The position numbers and the translations under genes are program-made. Positions 24,601 through 32,434 of a stretch of DNA of 64,000 nt are shown piece by piece (position 1 is the first letter of the stretch; every line of letters begins with the position of its first letter). The notes under the pieces were generated by a model. The model was not told the origin of the DNA and ran no database searches. It saw nothing but the letters and a program-made list of their open reading frames with translations. The stretch is from Parapristionchus giblindavisi (lineage: Eukaryota; Nematoda; Chromadorea; Rhabditida; Diplogasteridae), in the NCBI GenBank assembly GCA_943737045.1, contig CALSFV010000207.1, forward strand, positions 1,427,501 through 1,491,500. The letters are read 5' to 3'.

Positions 24601-25857
24601 CGCTGATTTTAATGTTTCGTATTCAAATTAGAATGAAATAAAAAATGAAAATTAATTAAGCAAATAATTAATTAAGAGCAAATTTTAGGAAGAGAAGCGG
24701 GTGTACACGGATCGGGCGAAGCTGCGACGAAAGATGTTCGGATCGGAGTTGGAGATTACGAAGAGAAGACGAGATGGGATGGATGATGGAGAGAGGAGGA
24801 GGAAGGGAACGGGAACGGGAGGAATCTATGATGCCTGCGAGGCCAAACCACTGCCAGGTATGCACGCTAGTAGCTGACTGACTGGCTAGTTAAGAATAAT
24901 AGTAGCTGACTTATTGCCTTGTTGGCTAGCTAGTTCAGAATTGGCCAATATGATAGACATTTTGCACTATTAGATGTGACGAATATGCAAAGAAATAAAA
25001 AAGTGTCCTCTTTGTTTGATTATTGTTCCTTTAATTTGGAAAATAGATGAAAGATGAAGAAGAGTGGTGGCCAGAAGGTAGCCTTAAAGATCAAAGATCA
25101 TTTTATATCCGTTGTTTATTGTAGAAGGCAGACATAAATATCTAAGATCAAAGATCACGTTATCACCGTGTTTATTGTAGGCGCCGCTCCGATCGTCACA
25201 GCAACCGACTCGAAGGCCTCGGCACAGAAGGCATTGCCGAAGGAGAATAAGGGATTCAAGATGTTGCAGATGATGGGATGGAAGGAGGGCGATGGACTGG
25301 GAAGGAAGGGAGACGGACGAGTGGAACCGGTGAGTGAGCAGATAGATGACTGACTGACTAGCATGCTAGCCGAGGCTAGTTGGTGGGCTAGATTTTTGGG
25401 TTGTATGGACTGAGTGAGACAAGACATAAGGTTAGCATGATTGGCATGGTAATAAAGTTCATAGAGGAACCATTCATTGGGTTCGAGGAAGATATTTAAG
25501 ACGAGCAGTATGTCTGGTAGTATGCAAGTATATTAAAGATGACTAGTATGCCTAGTTGATAAAGGGGCATATTCTAGATGGGACTATGTTGTTTAAAATT
25601 ATAAGATTGTCATTAAATTAATATTATTCGTTCGTTTTTAAGGTAGCAAATGCCCTGAAGGCCGATCGTGCTGGTCTTGGTTCTAGCTCGAGCGCAACGA
25701 GTACGGTAGGCACGATTCCCACCGCGAAAGAGGCCATCTGGGAAAAGGCGAGGAGTCGATTCAATCAGGTAGGTGGTATACGGTAGCCCACCCCTTTATT
25801 GATTAGATCTCACCGTAATCTTTCTTGCAGATTGCTGAGTCGGAGAAGAGGAGCTGA
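9287..25857 (+). CDS. AGGF1: AGGF1 homologue (OCRE, FHA and G-patch protein), 680 aa, 19 exons
   Basis: Exons: 9287-9340, 10414-10542, 10949-11042, 11613-11677, 12031-12149, 12846-12939, 13699-13799, 15675-15820, 17632-17735, 20207-20284, 20459-20706, 21899-21983, 22907-22991, 23336-23430, 24304-24378, 24689-24857, 25181-25329, 25643-25768, 25831-25857. All phases close (2043 nt). Domains: an OCRE aromatic repeat at about 42-90 (YGMYYSHESGYYYDQ), a charged Arg/Asp-rich linker, an FHA domain starting near 270 and ending SVHIHSGRNTCAECEPG as in AGGF1, and a G-patch near 590-630 (MLQMMGWKEGDGLG). The family is nuclear and RNA-processing-linked in animals; vertebrate AGGF1 was named as an angiogenic factor. 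Oddities are an 83-residue RS/RD-rich exon inside the FHA domain, a LINE in intron 7, a 2-kb array in intron 9, and several partial 3' duplicates nearby. Confidence 0.93.
9364..9534. repeat. TIR element CTCCGGTTTTGCAG in AGGF1 intron 1
   Basis: The ends CTCCGGTTTTGCAG and CTGCAAAACCGGAG are inverted repeats around about 140 bp containing AAAAAGTA-type motifs. It is probably a small non-autonomous element. No clear target duplication was seen. Confidence 0.6.
9851..10053. repeat. CATACATTTTCG-family element, copy 1
   Basis: It begins CATACATTTTCGAGCACCC and ends AAAAATGTATG, with several internal GGGTCAGTTTAT words. Related copies lie at about 11100-11284, 13203-13402, 20724-20929 and 21086-21279, in both orientations. 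No coding capacity is seen. Confidence 0.65.
10339..10402. repeat. (TTA)n microsatellite before AGGF1 exon 2
   Basis: A mixed TTA/TTG trinucleotide run ends 11 nt upstream of the exon-2 start. Similar runs occur at about 11496-11596 (before exon 4), 15632-15664 (before exon 8) and 49903-49958. Three of the four sit directly upstream of an AGGF1 acceptor, where they supply the T-rich tract. Confidence 0.9.
11099..11284. repeat. CATACATTTTCG-family element, second subtype
   Basis: It contains CATTTTCGGCTCCCTCGCCG at one end and GAGGGTATGAAAATGTATG at the other, with internal TATAGTGGGTC words. The closest relative is at 21086-21279. It lies in AGGF1 intron 3. Confidence 0.6.
12285..12478. mobile_element. 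hAT-type MITE, CATAGGTGGGC family, copy 1
   Basis: This 194-bp element has ends CATAGGTGGGCACG and CGCGCCCACCTATG, flanked by the 8-bp duplication TTTTATGG (12277-12284 and 12479-12486). Inner AGGCTATGCGCA words repeat. The 8-bp TSD and GGTGGGC end are typical of hAT elements. A second copy (55355-55558) interrupts an exon of the RGG-rich gene. Confidence 0.88.
12620..12845. repeat. 39-bp array whose unit contains the AGGF1 exon-6 acceptor
   Basis: The unit reads roughly CGATAATCATCGCCCCTGATTCAGGGATCGCAAATTAAT and occurs about six times. Each copy contains CCTGATTCAG|GGA. The real acceptor at 12845 is the last copy, continuing directly into exon 6 (GGACCGCG). Five upstream decoy 3' splice sites are therefore present. 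Confidence 0.88.
13203..13402. repeat. CATACATTTTCG-family element, copy in AGGF1 intron 6
   Basis: In inverse orientation to the 9851-10053 copy: it starts with ACATTTTGTTCAACTCAC and ends GGGTGCTTGAAAATGTATG. It shares the internal GACCCGTAATT and GACCCGTTTTTC words. Confidence 0.65.
13962..15300 (-). mobile_element. 5'-truncated non-LTR retrotransposon (LINE) with reverse transcriptase
   Basis: An open frame of 428 codons from 15248 (readable up to about 15300) encodes the reverse transcriptase and C-terminal part of a LINE ORF2. Visible motifs are SYRPISLT, FIDFSRAFDS with the catalytic Asp, GVPQGSCLGPLLF, MYADDVKLY with the catalytic YADD, and FTDLGITY. It looks like the CR1/jockey group. 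The endonuclease is missing: beyond 15300 the frame is broken. It lies antisense in AGGF1 intron 7 and the remaining frame has no stops, so the insertion is probably recent. Its 3' end is only about 40 bp past the stop codon. Confidence 0.88.
16568..17091. mobile_element. hAT-type non-autonomous element made of CCGGAAAA iterations
   Basis: The ends are CAGGGTTGTGCGGAAAA and its complement, flanked by the perfect 8-bp duplication CCCTGCAC (16560-16567 and 17092-17099). Both sub-terminal regions are built from short iterations of CGGAAAATTTTCCG-like words. The central 200 bp is unique. No transposase is present. It lies in AGGF1 intron 8. Confidence 0.92.
17733..19690. repeat. About 45-bp minisatellite array anchored on the AGGF1 exon-9 donor
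   Basis: The unit is GAGGTTGGTGAGATAGGCTC followed by CGCCCACTTTTATTGATTGATTTAT, with variants. The first unit begins with the last three bases of exon 9 (GAG) and its donor (GTTGGT). About 43 units follow. A higher-order duplication is visible: about 18001-18670 recurs at 18838-19507 with a period near 837 bp. The long minus-strand ORFs here are repeat translations, not genes. Confidence 0.95.
20296..20458. repeat. Duplicated 66-bp block containing the AGGF1 exon-11 acceptor
   Basis: The blocks 20296-20361 and 20394-20458 share CTCCCGCCACGAT, GATTATCGATTGATTC and the terminal CCTCTCAG. The second ends at the true acceptor and the first supplies an identical upstream decoy. Confidence 0.8.
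20724..20929. repeat. CATACATTTTCG-family element in AGGF1 intron 11
   Basis: It starts CATACATTTTCGGTCGCCC and ends GGGGCGAAAATGCATGG, with internal GTCGGGTCAGTTT repeats. A third diverged subtype of the same family. Confidence 0.6.
20960..21080. repeat. GAGAGAGCGTTGCC hairpin element, copy 1
   Basis: An imperfect hairpin pairs GAACTCTCCGCTCTGG with CCAGATCGGAGAGTTTC around GCGAGAGAGCG. Relatives occur at about 22398-22475, 51570-51790, 52960-53070 and 55725-55825. Flanks share TTCGAGGTGTGCCTTT. Confidence 0.6.
21086..21279. repeat. CATACATTTTCG-family element, second subtype, copy 2
   Basis: It begins CATACATTTTCGGTACCCTC and ends GAGGGTATGGCAATGTATG, with internal ATATAGTGGGTCAAT twice. 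It is most similar to the 11099-11284 copy and lies in AGGF1 intron 11. Confidence 0.6.
23560..24230. repeat. About 240-bp tandem repeats in AGGF1 intron 14
   Basis: Roughly three units carry CAGCCCTGTGATTCCGCGTT, a Cys-codon-like GGATTTG stretch and AATGAATTGCGCAC. The same repeat family is present at 26030-26690, in front of the duplicated exon 15, so the segmental duplication included this intron. The 3' end (24240-24303) is an ATAAATCGATATTGATCAAT array abutting the acceptor. Confidence 0.75.
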
Positions 25858-26760
25858 TAGAGTGTATACGGTGGACGATCGATAACCTATGGGATACGGT
25901 AGACGATCGATGGCCTGCCAATCAATAACTCGTTTTGTTTCATCATTTCACCGTGTAATATGGATATGATAGATAAAAGTTTTTGTTGTCCTCTTTGAAT
26001 TTTGTCGATATATACACCGCATATAGCCTGACAATGAGATGTGGTTGACTATTGGTCTGTACAAGACAGGTTGTGGCATCCAGCCCGGTGATTCCGCGTT
26101 TCGAAGCATCCATGTTAGTTTTGAATTTGCTATATTGTTTAATAATGCTTTGCTCGACGCATATAAAATTAGTAACAATGAATTGCGCACATTGGGCAGT
26201 ACTGGATGTTGGTTCTCTAACGTTAAGTACGAATCGATATTTATTAATAATATTAATGAATAAATCAATACCCCGAGATTGGGTTAACTTTTCGTCTGCA
26301 CAAGACAAGTTGTGGCATCCAGGTGATTCCGCGTTTCGAAGCATCCATGTTAGTTTTGGATTTGTTATATTGTTTGATGACCACAGGTTACGTAGAATTC
26401 TAATTAGTAACAAAGAATTGCATACATTTGGCAGTATTGGATGTTGGTTCTCTAACGTTAAGTATGAATCGATATTTATTAGTAATATTAATCAATAAAT
26501 TAATATCCTGATATGGGGTCGAATATTGCTCTGCAAAAGATAGGTTGTGACATTCAGCCCTGTGATTCTTTGTTTCGTCGCTTGTATGTTGGTTGTGAAT
26601 TTCCCCGTTTTTCGATCATGCGTTGCTAAGTAGTTTGAAACTCATTTAATAATTTGCAATCATATGTGATGGTGTGCATTGAATAGTTCACGTCTGGCAA
26701 CTATCAATCGATAAATCGATATTTATCAATAATAATCAATAATCAATAAATCAATATCAG
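25858..26760. repeat. Spacer: duplicated AGGF1 intron-14 sequence
   Basis: After the AGGF1 stop codon there are about 170 bp of 3' flank, then three units of the 240-bp repeat (26035-26690) running straight into a copy of exon 15. The ORFs at 25943-26498 are overlapping readings of these units. The left breakpoint of the duplication is therefore near 25.95-26.03 kb. Confidence 0.7.
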
Positions 26761-26946
26761 GGAGAAGCGGCGAGACGGGCTCAGCCACGACAGATGAAGG
26801 CGGCACTGGGGATGGAGGAGCAGGAGGAGGAGAAGATACGGTAAAGTACGGTAGAAGGGGGCGGAGAGTATACTGTAGATGAGACAGAAGTTTCATACGG
26901 TGCATTTGCATGGTGGTATAATTCCAGCCGTGGTTATAGTATGTTA

Positions 26947-28206
26947 TTAGGTTGAGTCATAAGTCTTGTCGCATTTTGGAGGGGTATGTTTGTGCCATCA
27001 CTGCTCAGTCGTACGTTGTCAATTACCCCGTCCGTACTGGCACTAAATAAGTCACTACTACTACTCTTTGAGTGTACTAGTGAATTATGCGTACGTCGAG
27101 TCTAGTAGCTGAAACGCCTCTTCAATTCGTTCACAGTTTTCTGGACATGTGACACGTCATGTTGTTTTCTTTCTATCCGAGCTCAAACCACCCGATGTCC
27201 ACATCCGTATGGCGGTAGTATACAACACTAAGGCCCCTAGTACACGCACTGTGTAACATTGGCTCAAACGCTTCGAAGAAGGGAGTACGACGTCAAAGAT
27301 CCGGACGGCCCCCGAGCTGGACTTGGACGTGCTGGAGCATCACGTCCAAGCGGACCCCTATGCTACCACCCTTGATAAGGCGACGAGTCTTAGGGTAAGC
27401 CAACCCACCATCGTTGGTTGCCTACAGGATCTTGGCAAGGTCCAGAATTTGGGTCGATGGTTACCCCTCCGACTGTCGGACAAGCAGAAGTGAAACCGTG
27501 CGAACCCGTGTCTGAATCTAATTTCGTACGCTCGTACAACGGCTTGGATCGACGGGATCATGACTGGAGATGAAAAGTGGATCCCTTACGACAACGTAGT
27601 ACTCCGGGCTCAGTGGATCGATCGAGCTGAGCAGCCCAATTTCATCGCAAAATCCGAATTTCGCCAGAAAAAGATCATGAAGTCTGAATGGTGGGGCAGA
27701 GGCGGTTTGCTGCATTGGGAGCTGCTCCCGCAGGGGTCGGCTATTATGGTCGCGGTATACTCTCGCCAACTACAGACCGTGAAGTCCAAGGACCCCTCCG
27801 TTCCCTGGCTGCTCGACCGGATTCACTTCCAGCACGACAACGCCCGACCCCATATGGCAATGACGATCAAAAAGGCCCTGTTGGACCTTGGCTGGCACGT
27901 CGTCCCCCAGCCGTCCTATTCGCCCGACTTGGCTCCTAGCGATTACCGCTTATTTTTCGATATGCATTGCGCTCTCGGGGGTGTACAATTCAATAATCAG
28001 CGAGATGTCGAAATCTGGCTGACCAACTACTTTGCCTCCTAGCAGCCCTCCTTCTGGGAGCACAGTATCCACAAGCTACCCGAAGTTTGGAGGAAGTGTG
28101 TCGACGCAGACGGCGCTTACTTTGATTGATTTGCTTTTGCCGAGATAAAGTTATTTAAATTTGTTTAAAGTGCCAAAAATGCGACAAGACTTATGACTCA
28201 ACCTAA
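26947..28206 (+). mobile_element. Defective mariner transposon (1260 bp)
   Basis: Inverted terminal repeats TTAGGTTGAGTCATAAGTC and GACTTATGACTCAACCTAA are flanked by TA (26945-26946 and 28207-28208). The transposase can be followed from about 27060 to 28128. Landmarks are TGDEKW (first catalytic Asp), QHDNARPH (second) and YSPDLAPSDY (third), the D,D34D mariner pattern. The frame is broken: the N-terminal third is frameshifted, a stop interrupts DKQK*NRAN near 27492, and another stop after NYFAS at 28040 cuts off the C-terminus. It is inactive, but its ends are intact and could still be mobilised. Confidence 0.93.
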
Positions 28207-29374
28207 TAGAAAACTTGGTAGCAATATGATTAGAATGACGTGGTTCCAAACTCTCATCTTAAAAAAAAAATTTTCTCAAAAGATAGATGGATGTTTGAGG
28301 CTAGCCCCCTTAGGGTCGGGTAGAGATATACTATTTATGCGCTAATTTTTGAGTTTTTTTAATGATATAATAAAATAATGAAATACAATAAATAAAATCA
28401 ATGAAATAAAACAAATTAAAGGGAGCGTAACCTCTCTCAATGGTCTCTACATAGTACACACTATTTCTCTGTTCTCTAACGATGAGAGAGCATTGCGCGT
28501 CGAAGAGACCATTGAGTGAGGTTACGCTCCCTTTAAGGAAGAGACGCGGGTGTACACGGATCGGGCGAAGCTGCGACGAAAGATGTTCGGATCGGAATTG
28601 GAGATTACGAAGAGAAGACGAGATGGGATGGATGATGGAGAGTGGAGGAAGGGAACGGGAACTGGAGGGATTTATGATGCCTGCGAGGCCAAACCACTGC
28701 CAGGTATGCTAGTAGCTGACTGACTGAGTAGTCAGGAATGTTAGTAGCTGACTGACTAACTGAGTAGCTACTCAAGAATTGGTCCCTATTATTGGTATTT
28801 TTATAAATGACGAATACGCATAGAAATAAAAAAGTCTCTACTTTAGAGACTTTTTGTTTGATTATTGTTCCTTTAAATTTGAAAATAGATGAAAGATGAA
28901 GAGTGGTGGCCTGAAGGCAGCCTCAAAGATCACATTATATACGTTGTTTATTGTAGGCGCAGCCTTAAAGATCAAAGATTACGTTATATCGGTGTTTAAA
29001 TTGGTAACTAGGTGAAAGAATAAAAGTGGTGGCGAGAAGGCAGCCTTAGAGATCAAAGATCAAAGATCATATTATATCCGTTGTTTATTGTAGAAGGCAG
29101 GCTTAAATATCAAAGATCATGTTATATCCGTTGTTTATTGTAGGCGCAGCCTTAAATATCAAAGATCAAAGATCAAAGATCATGTTATATCCGTTGTTTA
29201 TTGTAGGCGCAGCCTTAAATATCAAAGATCAAAGATCACTCTATATCCATCGTTTATTGCAGGCGCAGCTCCGATCGTCACAGCGACCGACTCGAAGGCC
29301 TCGGCACAGAAGGCATTGCCGAAGGAGAATAAGGGATTCAAGATGTTGCAGATGATGGGATGGAAGGAGGGCGA

Positions 29375-30240
29375 TGGACTGGGAAGGAAGGGAGATGGAC
29401 GAGTGGAACCGGTGTGTGAGCAGATAGATGACAGGCAGACTAGCATGCTAGCCGAGGCTAGTTGGTATGGTAGATTTTTGGGTTGTTACGGACTGGTAAG
29501 GAAGGGAGATGGACGAGTGGAATCGGTGAGTGAGCAGATAGATGACTGTCTGACTAGCATGCTAGCTGAGGCTAGTTGGTATGGTAGATTTTTGGGTTGT
29601 ATGGACTGGGAGGCATGATGGGAGATGGACGAGTGGAACCGGTGAGTGATCAGATAGATGACTGACTAGCATGCTAGGTGTGACTTGTTGGTATGTCAAA
29701 TTTTTGGGTGGTGTGGACTGGTAAGCATGAAGAGAGATGGGCGAGTGGAACCGGTGAGTGATCAGACAGAATACTTACTAACATGCTAGCCGAGGCTAGT
29801 TGGTATGGTAGAGTTTTGGGTGTTATGGACTGGCAAGCATTATGGAAGATAGTTGGTGGGCTAGATTTTTGGGAAGGAAGAGAGATGGGCGAGTGGAACC
29901 GGTGAGTGAGCAGATAGATGACTGGCTAGCATGCTATGGGATGAAATGAGGGCGATGGACTGGGCAGGAAGGAAGATGGACGAGTGGAACCGGTGAGTGG
30001 GCAGATAGATGACTGACTGACTAGCATGCTAGCCGAAGCTTGTTGGTATGATAGAGTTTTGAGTGGTATGGACTGTGAGGCATTATGGGAGATGAACGAG
30101 TGGAACCTGTGAGTGATCAGATAGATGACTGACTGACTAGTATGTTAGGTGTGACTAGTTGTTAGATGACTGACTGACTAGCATGCTAGGTGTGAATAGT
30201 TGTTAGATGACTGACTGACTAGCATGCTAGGTGTGACTAG
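29375..30240. repeat. About 115-bp array made from the AGGF1 exon-17/intron junction
   Basis: The unit contains the last bases of exon 17 (GACGAGTGGAACCG), its donor GTGAGTGAGCAGATAGATGAC and CTAGCATGCTAG. About seven exon-donor junctions occur, near 29403, 29517, 29633, 29748, 29892, 29988 and 30098. The intact gene has only one. Three more are visible at the window's right end (63717, 63830, 63945). Later units degrade to GACTGACTAGCATGCTAGGTG repeats. Confidence 0.9.
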
Positions 30241-30292
30241 TTGATTTTGTATTAGAGCGCAAGAAAGAAATGTTGAAATTTGAAAGTAGGCT

Positions 30293-30855
30293 GTGTTTAG
30301 AAATAGTTTTTAAGTAAAGGACTAATGCATCAAAATACGATAAAAACTATGTCCTTAAATGAATATTATTCGTTCGTTTCTAGGTAGCAAATGACCTGAA
30401 GGCCGATCGTGCTGGTCTTGGTTCGAGCTCGAGCTCAACGAGTACGGTAGGCATGATTCCCACCGCGAAAGATGCCATCTGGGAAAAGGCGAGGAGTCGA
30501 TTCAATCAGGTAGGTGGTATACGGTAGTCCACGCCTTTATTGATTAGCTCTTACCGTAATCTTGCTTGCAGATTGCTGAGTCGGAGAAGAGGAGCTGATA
30601 GAGTGTATACTGTAGTCGATCGATGGCCTACCAATCAATAACTCGTGTTGTTTCATCATTTCACCATATCATTGTGTAATCTGAATATGATTGATAAATG
30701 TTTTTCTTGCCCTCATTAAATATTGTCGATGTGTACAGCGCAGATACGTTTTTGGTTAAATGGGTGGTTTGAAGTAGGCTGTGTTTAGAAATAGTTTTTA
30801 AGTAAAGGACTAATGCATCAAAATACGATAAAAACTATGTCCTTAAATGAATATT
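30293..30855. repeat. Direct 75-bp repeat flanking the last duplicated AGGF1 exons
   Basis: GTTTAGAAATAGTTTTTAAG through ATGTCCTTAAATGAATATTA is present at 30293-30367 and again at about 30781-30855. The second copy is followed by TAGATACGTTTTTGG, itself a repeat of 30744. It marks a small tandem duplication. Confidence 0.75.
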
Positions 30856-31084
30856 AGATACGTTTTTGGTTAAATGGGTGGATCTTGTTGAGTAAGATAT
30901 GCATTGGTATGGGTGTAAACTTTTAAAAAGAGCTGATAAGATTCGGTAAACGATCGTTGGAATGGCAATCAATAACTCGTATGAGCATGCCCACCGAGTG
31001 TTTTCCTGTTTCACCATTATGTAATTTACGGTAGGGCAAGGTTTAGCATAATAGTTAATTCTTCAGACGAATTGAGAAGTATAA

Positions 31085-31558
31085 GTAAGTGGGCGGAGCT
31101 TGGAAAGGGACGGAGCCTTACACTTCATGGAGCTTGAAAAGGGGCGGAGCCTTACACTTCATGGAGCTTGAAAAGGGGCGGACCCTTACACTTAATGGAG
31201 CTTGAAAATTGGCAGAGCCTTACACTTCATGGAGCTTGAAAAGGGGCGGAGCCTTACACTTCATGGAGCTTGAAAAGGGGCGGACCCTTACACTTCATGG
31301 AGCTTGAAAATTGGCAGAGCCTTACACTTCATGGAGCTTGAAAAGGGGCGGAGCCTTACACTTCATGGAGCTTGAAAAGGGGCGGACCCTTACACTTCAT
31401 GGAGCTTGAAAATTGGCAGAGCCTTACACTTCATGGAGCTTGAAAAGGGGCGGAGCCTTACACTTCATGGAGCTTGAAAAGGGGCGGACCCTTACACTTC
31501 ATGGAGCTTGAAAAGGGGCGGAGCCTTACACTTCATGGAGCTTGAAAATTTGCGGAGC
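31085..31558. repeat. 34-bp array derived from an ABHD17-like intron
   Basis: The unit is CTTGAAAAGGGGCGGAGCCT plus TACACTTCATGGAG and occurs about 14 times, with variants ending GGCGGACC and TTGGCAGAGCC. It arises from the sequence GGCGGAGCTTGAAAAGGGGC that forms most of intron 9 (31 nt) in the intact gene at 38364-38394. Confidence 0.9.
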
Positions 31559-31705
31559 TATCGAGGATTGGTGGAGCGTTTCACACACCGCAAAGTGGAA
31601 ATGATATGTTCATGTCCGGTGACCGGTACGGTAACCGAGATACCGTAACCCAGGGTACGGTAACCGAGATACCGTAACCCAGGGTACGGTAACCGAGATA
31701 CCGTA

Positions 31706-31937
31706 CACTCACGGCAAATTCTCTTAGGTATAGGTTGTCTAACTGTTCACCTATAGATAAAGGTTAGCTTACTCCAAACTCTCTCAAAAAGACACGTTAG
31801 ATAATACTCTCTCGCTCGAGATTGTAACGGCGACTGGAGTAAGCTAACTAAGTTATCTCACATTTGAGACAACGTCTTTCTTATTGTCGTATGTTAGATA
31901 ACCTATATCTCAAATATGAGAGAGTTTGCCGTCAGTG
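31706..31937. mobile_element. MITE with CACTCACGGCAAA ends, copy 2
   Basis: The element is flanked by TA on both sides. Removing it and one TA restores ACCGTAACCC, the exact repeat word of the surrounding array, so the empty site can be read directly. It is nearly identical to 4717-4947, with internal GGTTAGCTTACTCCA and CTCTCTCGCTCGAGAT. Confidence 0.92.
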
Positions 31938-32434
31938 TAACCCAGTAGAATCTGTTCGGGACCAAAGCAAGGCTATTTATTTTTTTTCAGTCATTAGGAC
32001 GATTCTGTTATATCGCGTGTCCACCAATTCCCAGCTGTGTTCTGAACAAGGTATCTTCGATAAAATGATCTTTGATCTTTGATCTCTTTTGATCGTTTAT
32101 CTATAGTGATGTTTATGTCTGATCTTTTATCTTTAAGGCTGCCTTCTGGCTCCCACTCCGCGAGTATTACTTCTTTAGTGAATCTGAGGGCTCGAAGCGA
32201 GTCATTCTCAGAAAGGCCAATAAGTAATTAAATTAATATGTCCTAGACTTATTTTCTTTGGTAAAGAGTAATATTCAAGAGTTTTATCACTAGAAGTTAA
32301 ATGAAGGTTTATGTAAATCATTTGTTTACAACAAATTTAAGCAAAATAAGATATGTCATACATTAACAATACCAAAGAAAGTGTGCGATCAATAAATAAT
32401 AGAAATACTCGTTTTTAGCCAAAACCGTTAAACG

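Larger units (their letters stand above)
26761..30598 (+). pseudogene. Partial AGGF1 duplicate (exons 15-19) split by a mariner
   Basis: Copies of exon 15 (26761-26835), exon 16 (28538-28703), exon 17 (29263-29411), exon 18 (30384-30509) and exon 19 (30572-30598) are present in order. The exon-15 donor has changed from GTACGG to ATACGG, and the following intron holds a 1.26-kb mariner. Exon 16 has a short in-frame deletion, and its acceptor is now supplied by a GGGAGCGTAACC-type element. Exons 17-19 keep normal lengths and borders. No start or upstream exons exist, so an AGGF1 protein cannot be made. Splicing from the upstream gene into these exons is conceivable but unproven. Confidence 0.88.
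31061..32223 (+). pseudogene. Partial duplicate of the ABHD17-like gene (exons 9-12)
   Basis: Remnants match the intact gene at 37024-40792: the end of exon 9 (31061-31084), part of exon 10 (31559-31625, truncated at GTGACCGG), exon 11 (31991-32050) and exon 12 (32138-32223). The catalytic exons are absent. The 31-nt intron 9 of the intact gene is replaced here by a 475-bp array, and intron 10 carries a MITE. It directly follows a partial AGGF1 copy, the same order as the intact genes, so one duplication probably spanned the AGGF1 and ABHD17 junction. Confidence 0.85.

Noticed and set aside
25943..26498. Overlapping 106-156-codon ORFs on both strands
   Set aside because: They lie in the 240-bp repeats copied from AGGF1 intron 14, read in several frames.
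30120..30240. CRISPR-like array (GACTGACTAGCATGCTAG repeats)
   Set aside because: Units are contiguous degenerate minisatellite copies without unique spacers, in a eukaryotic genome.
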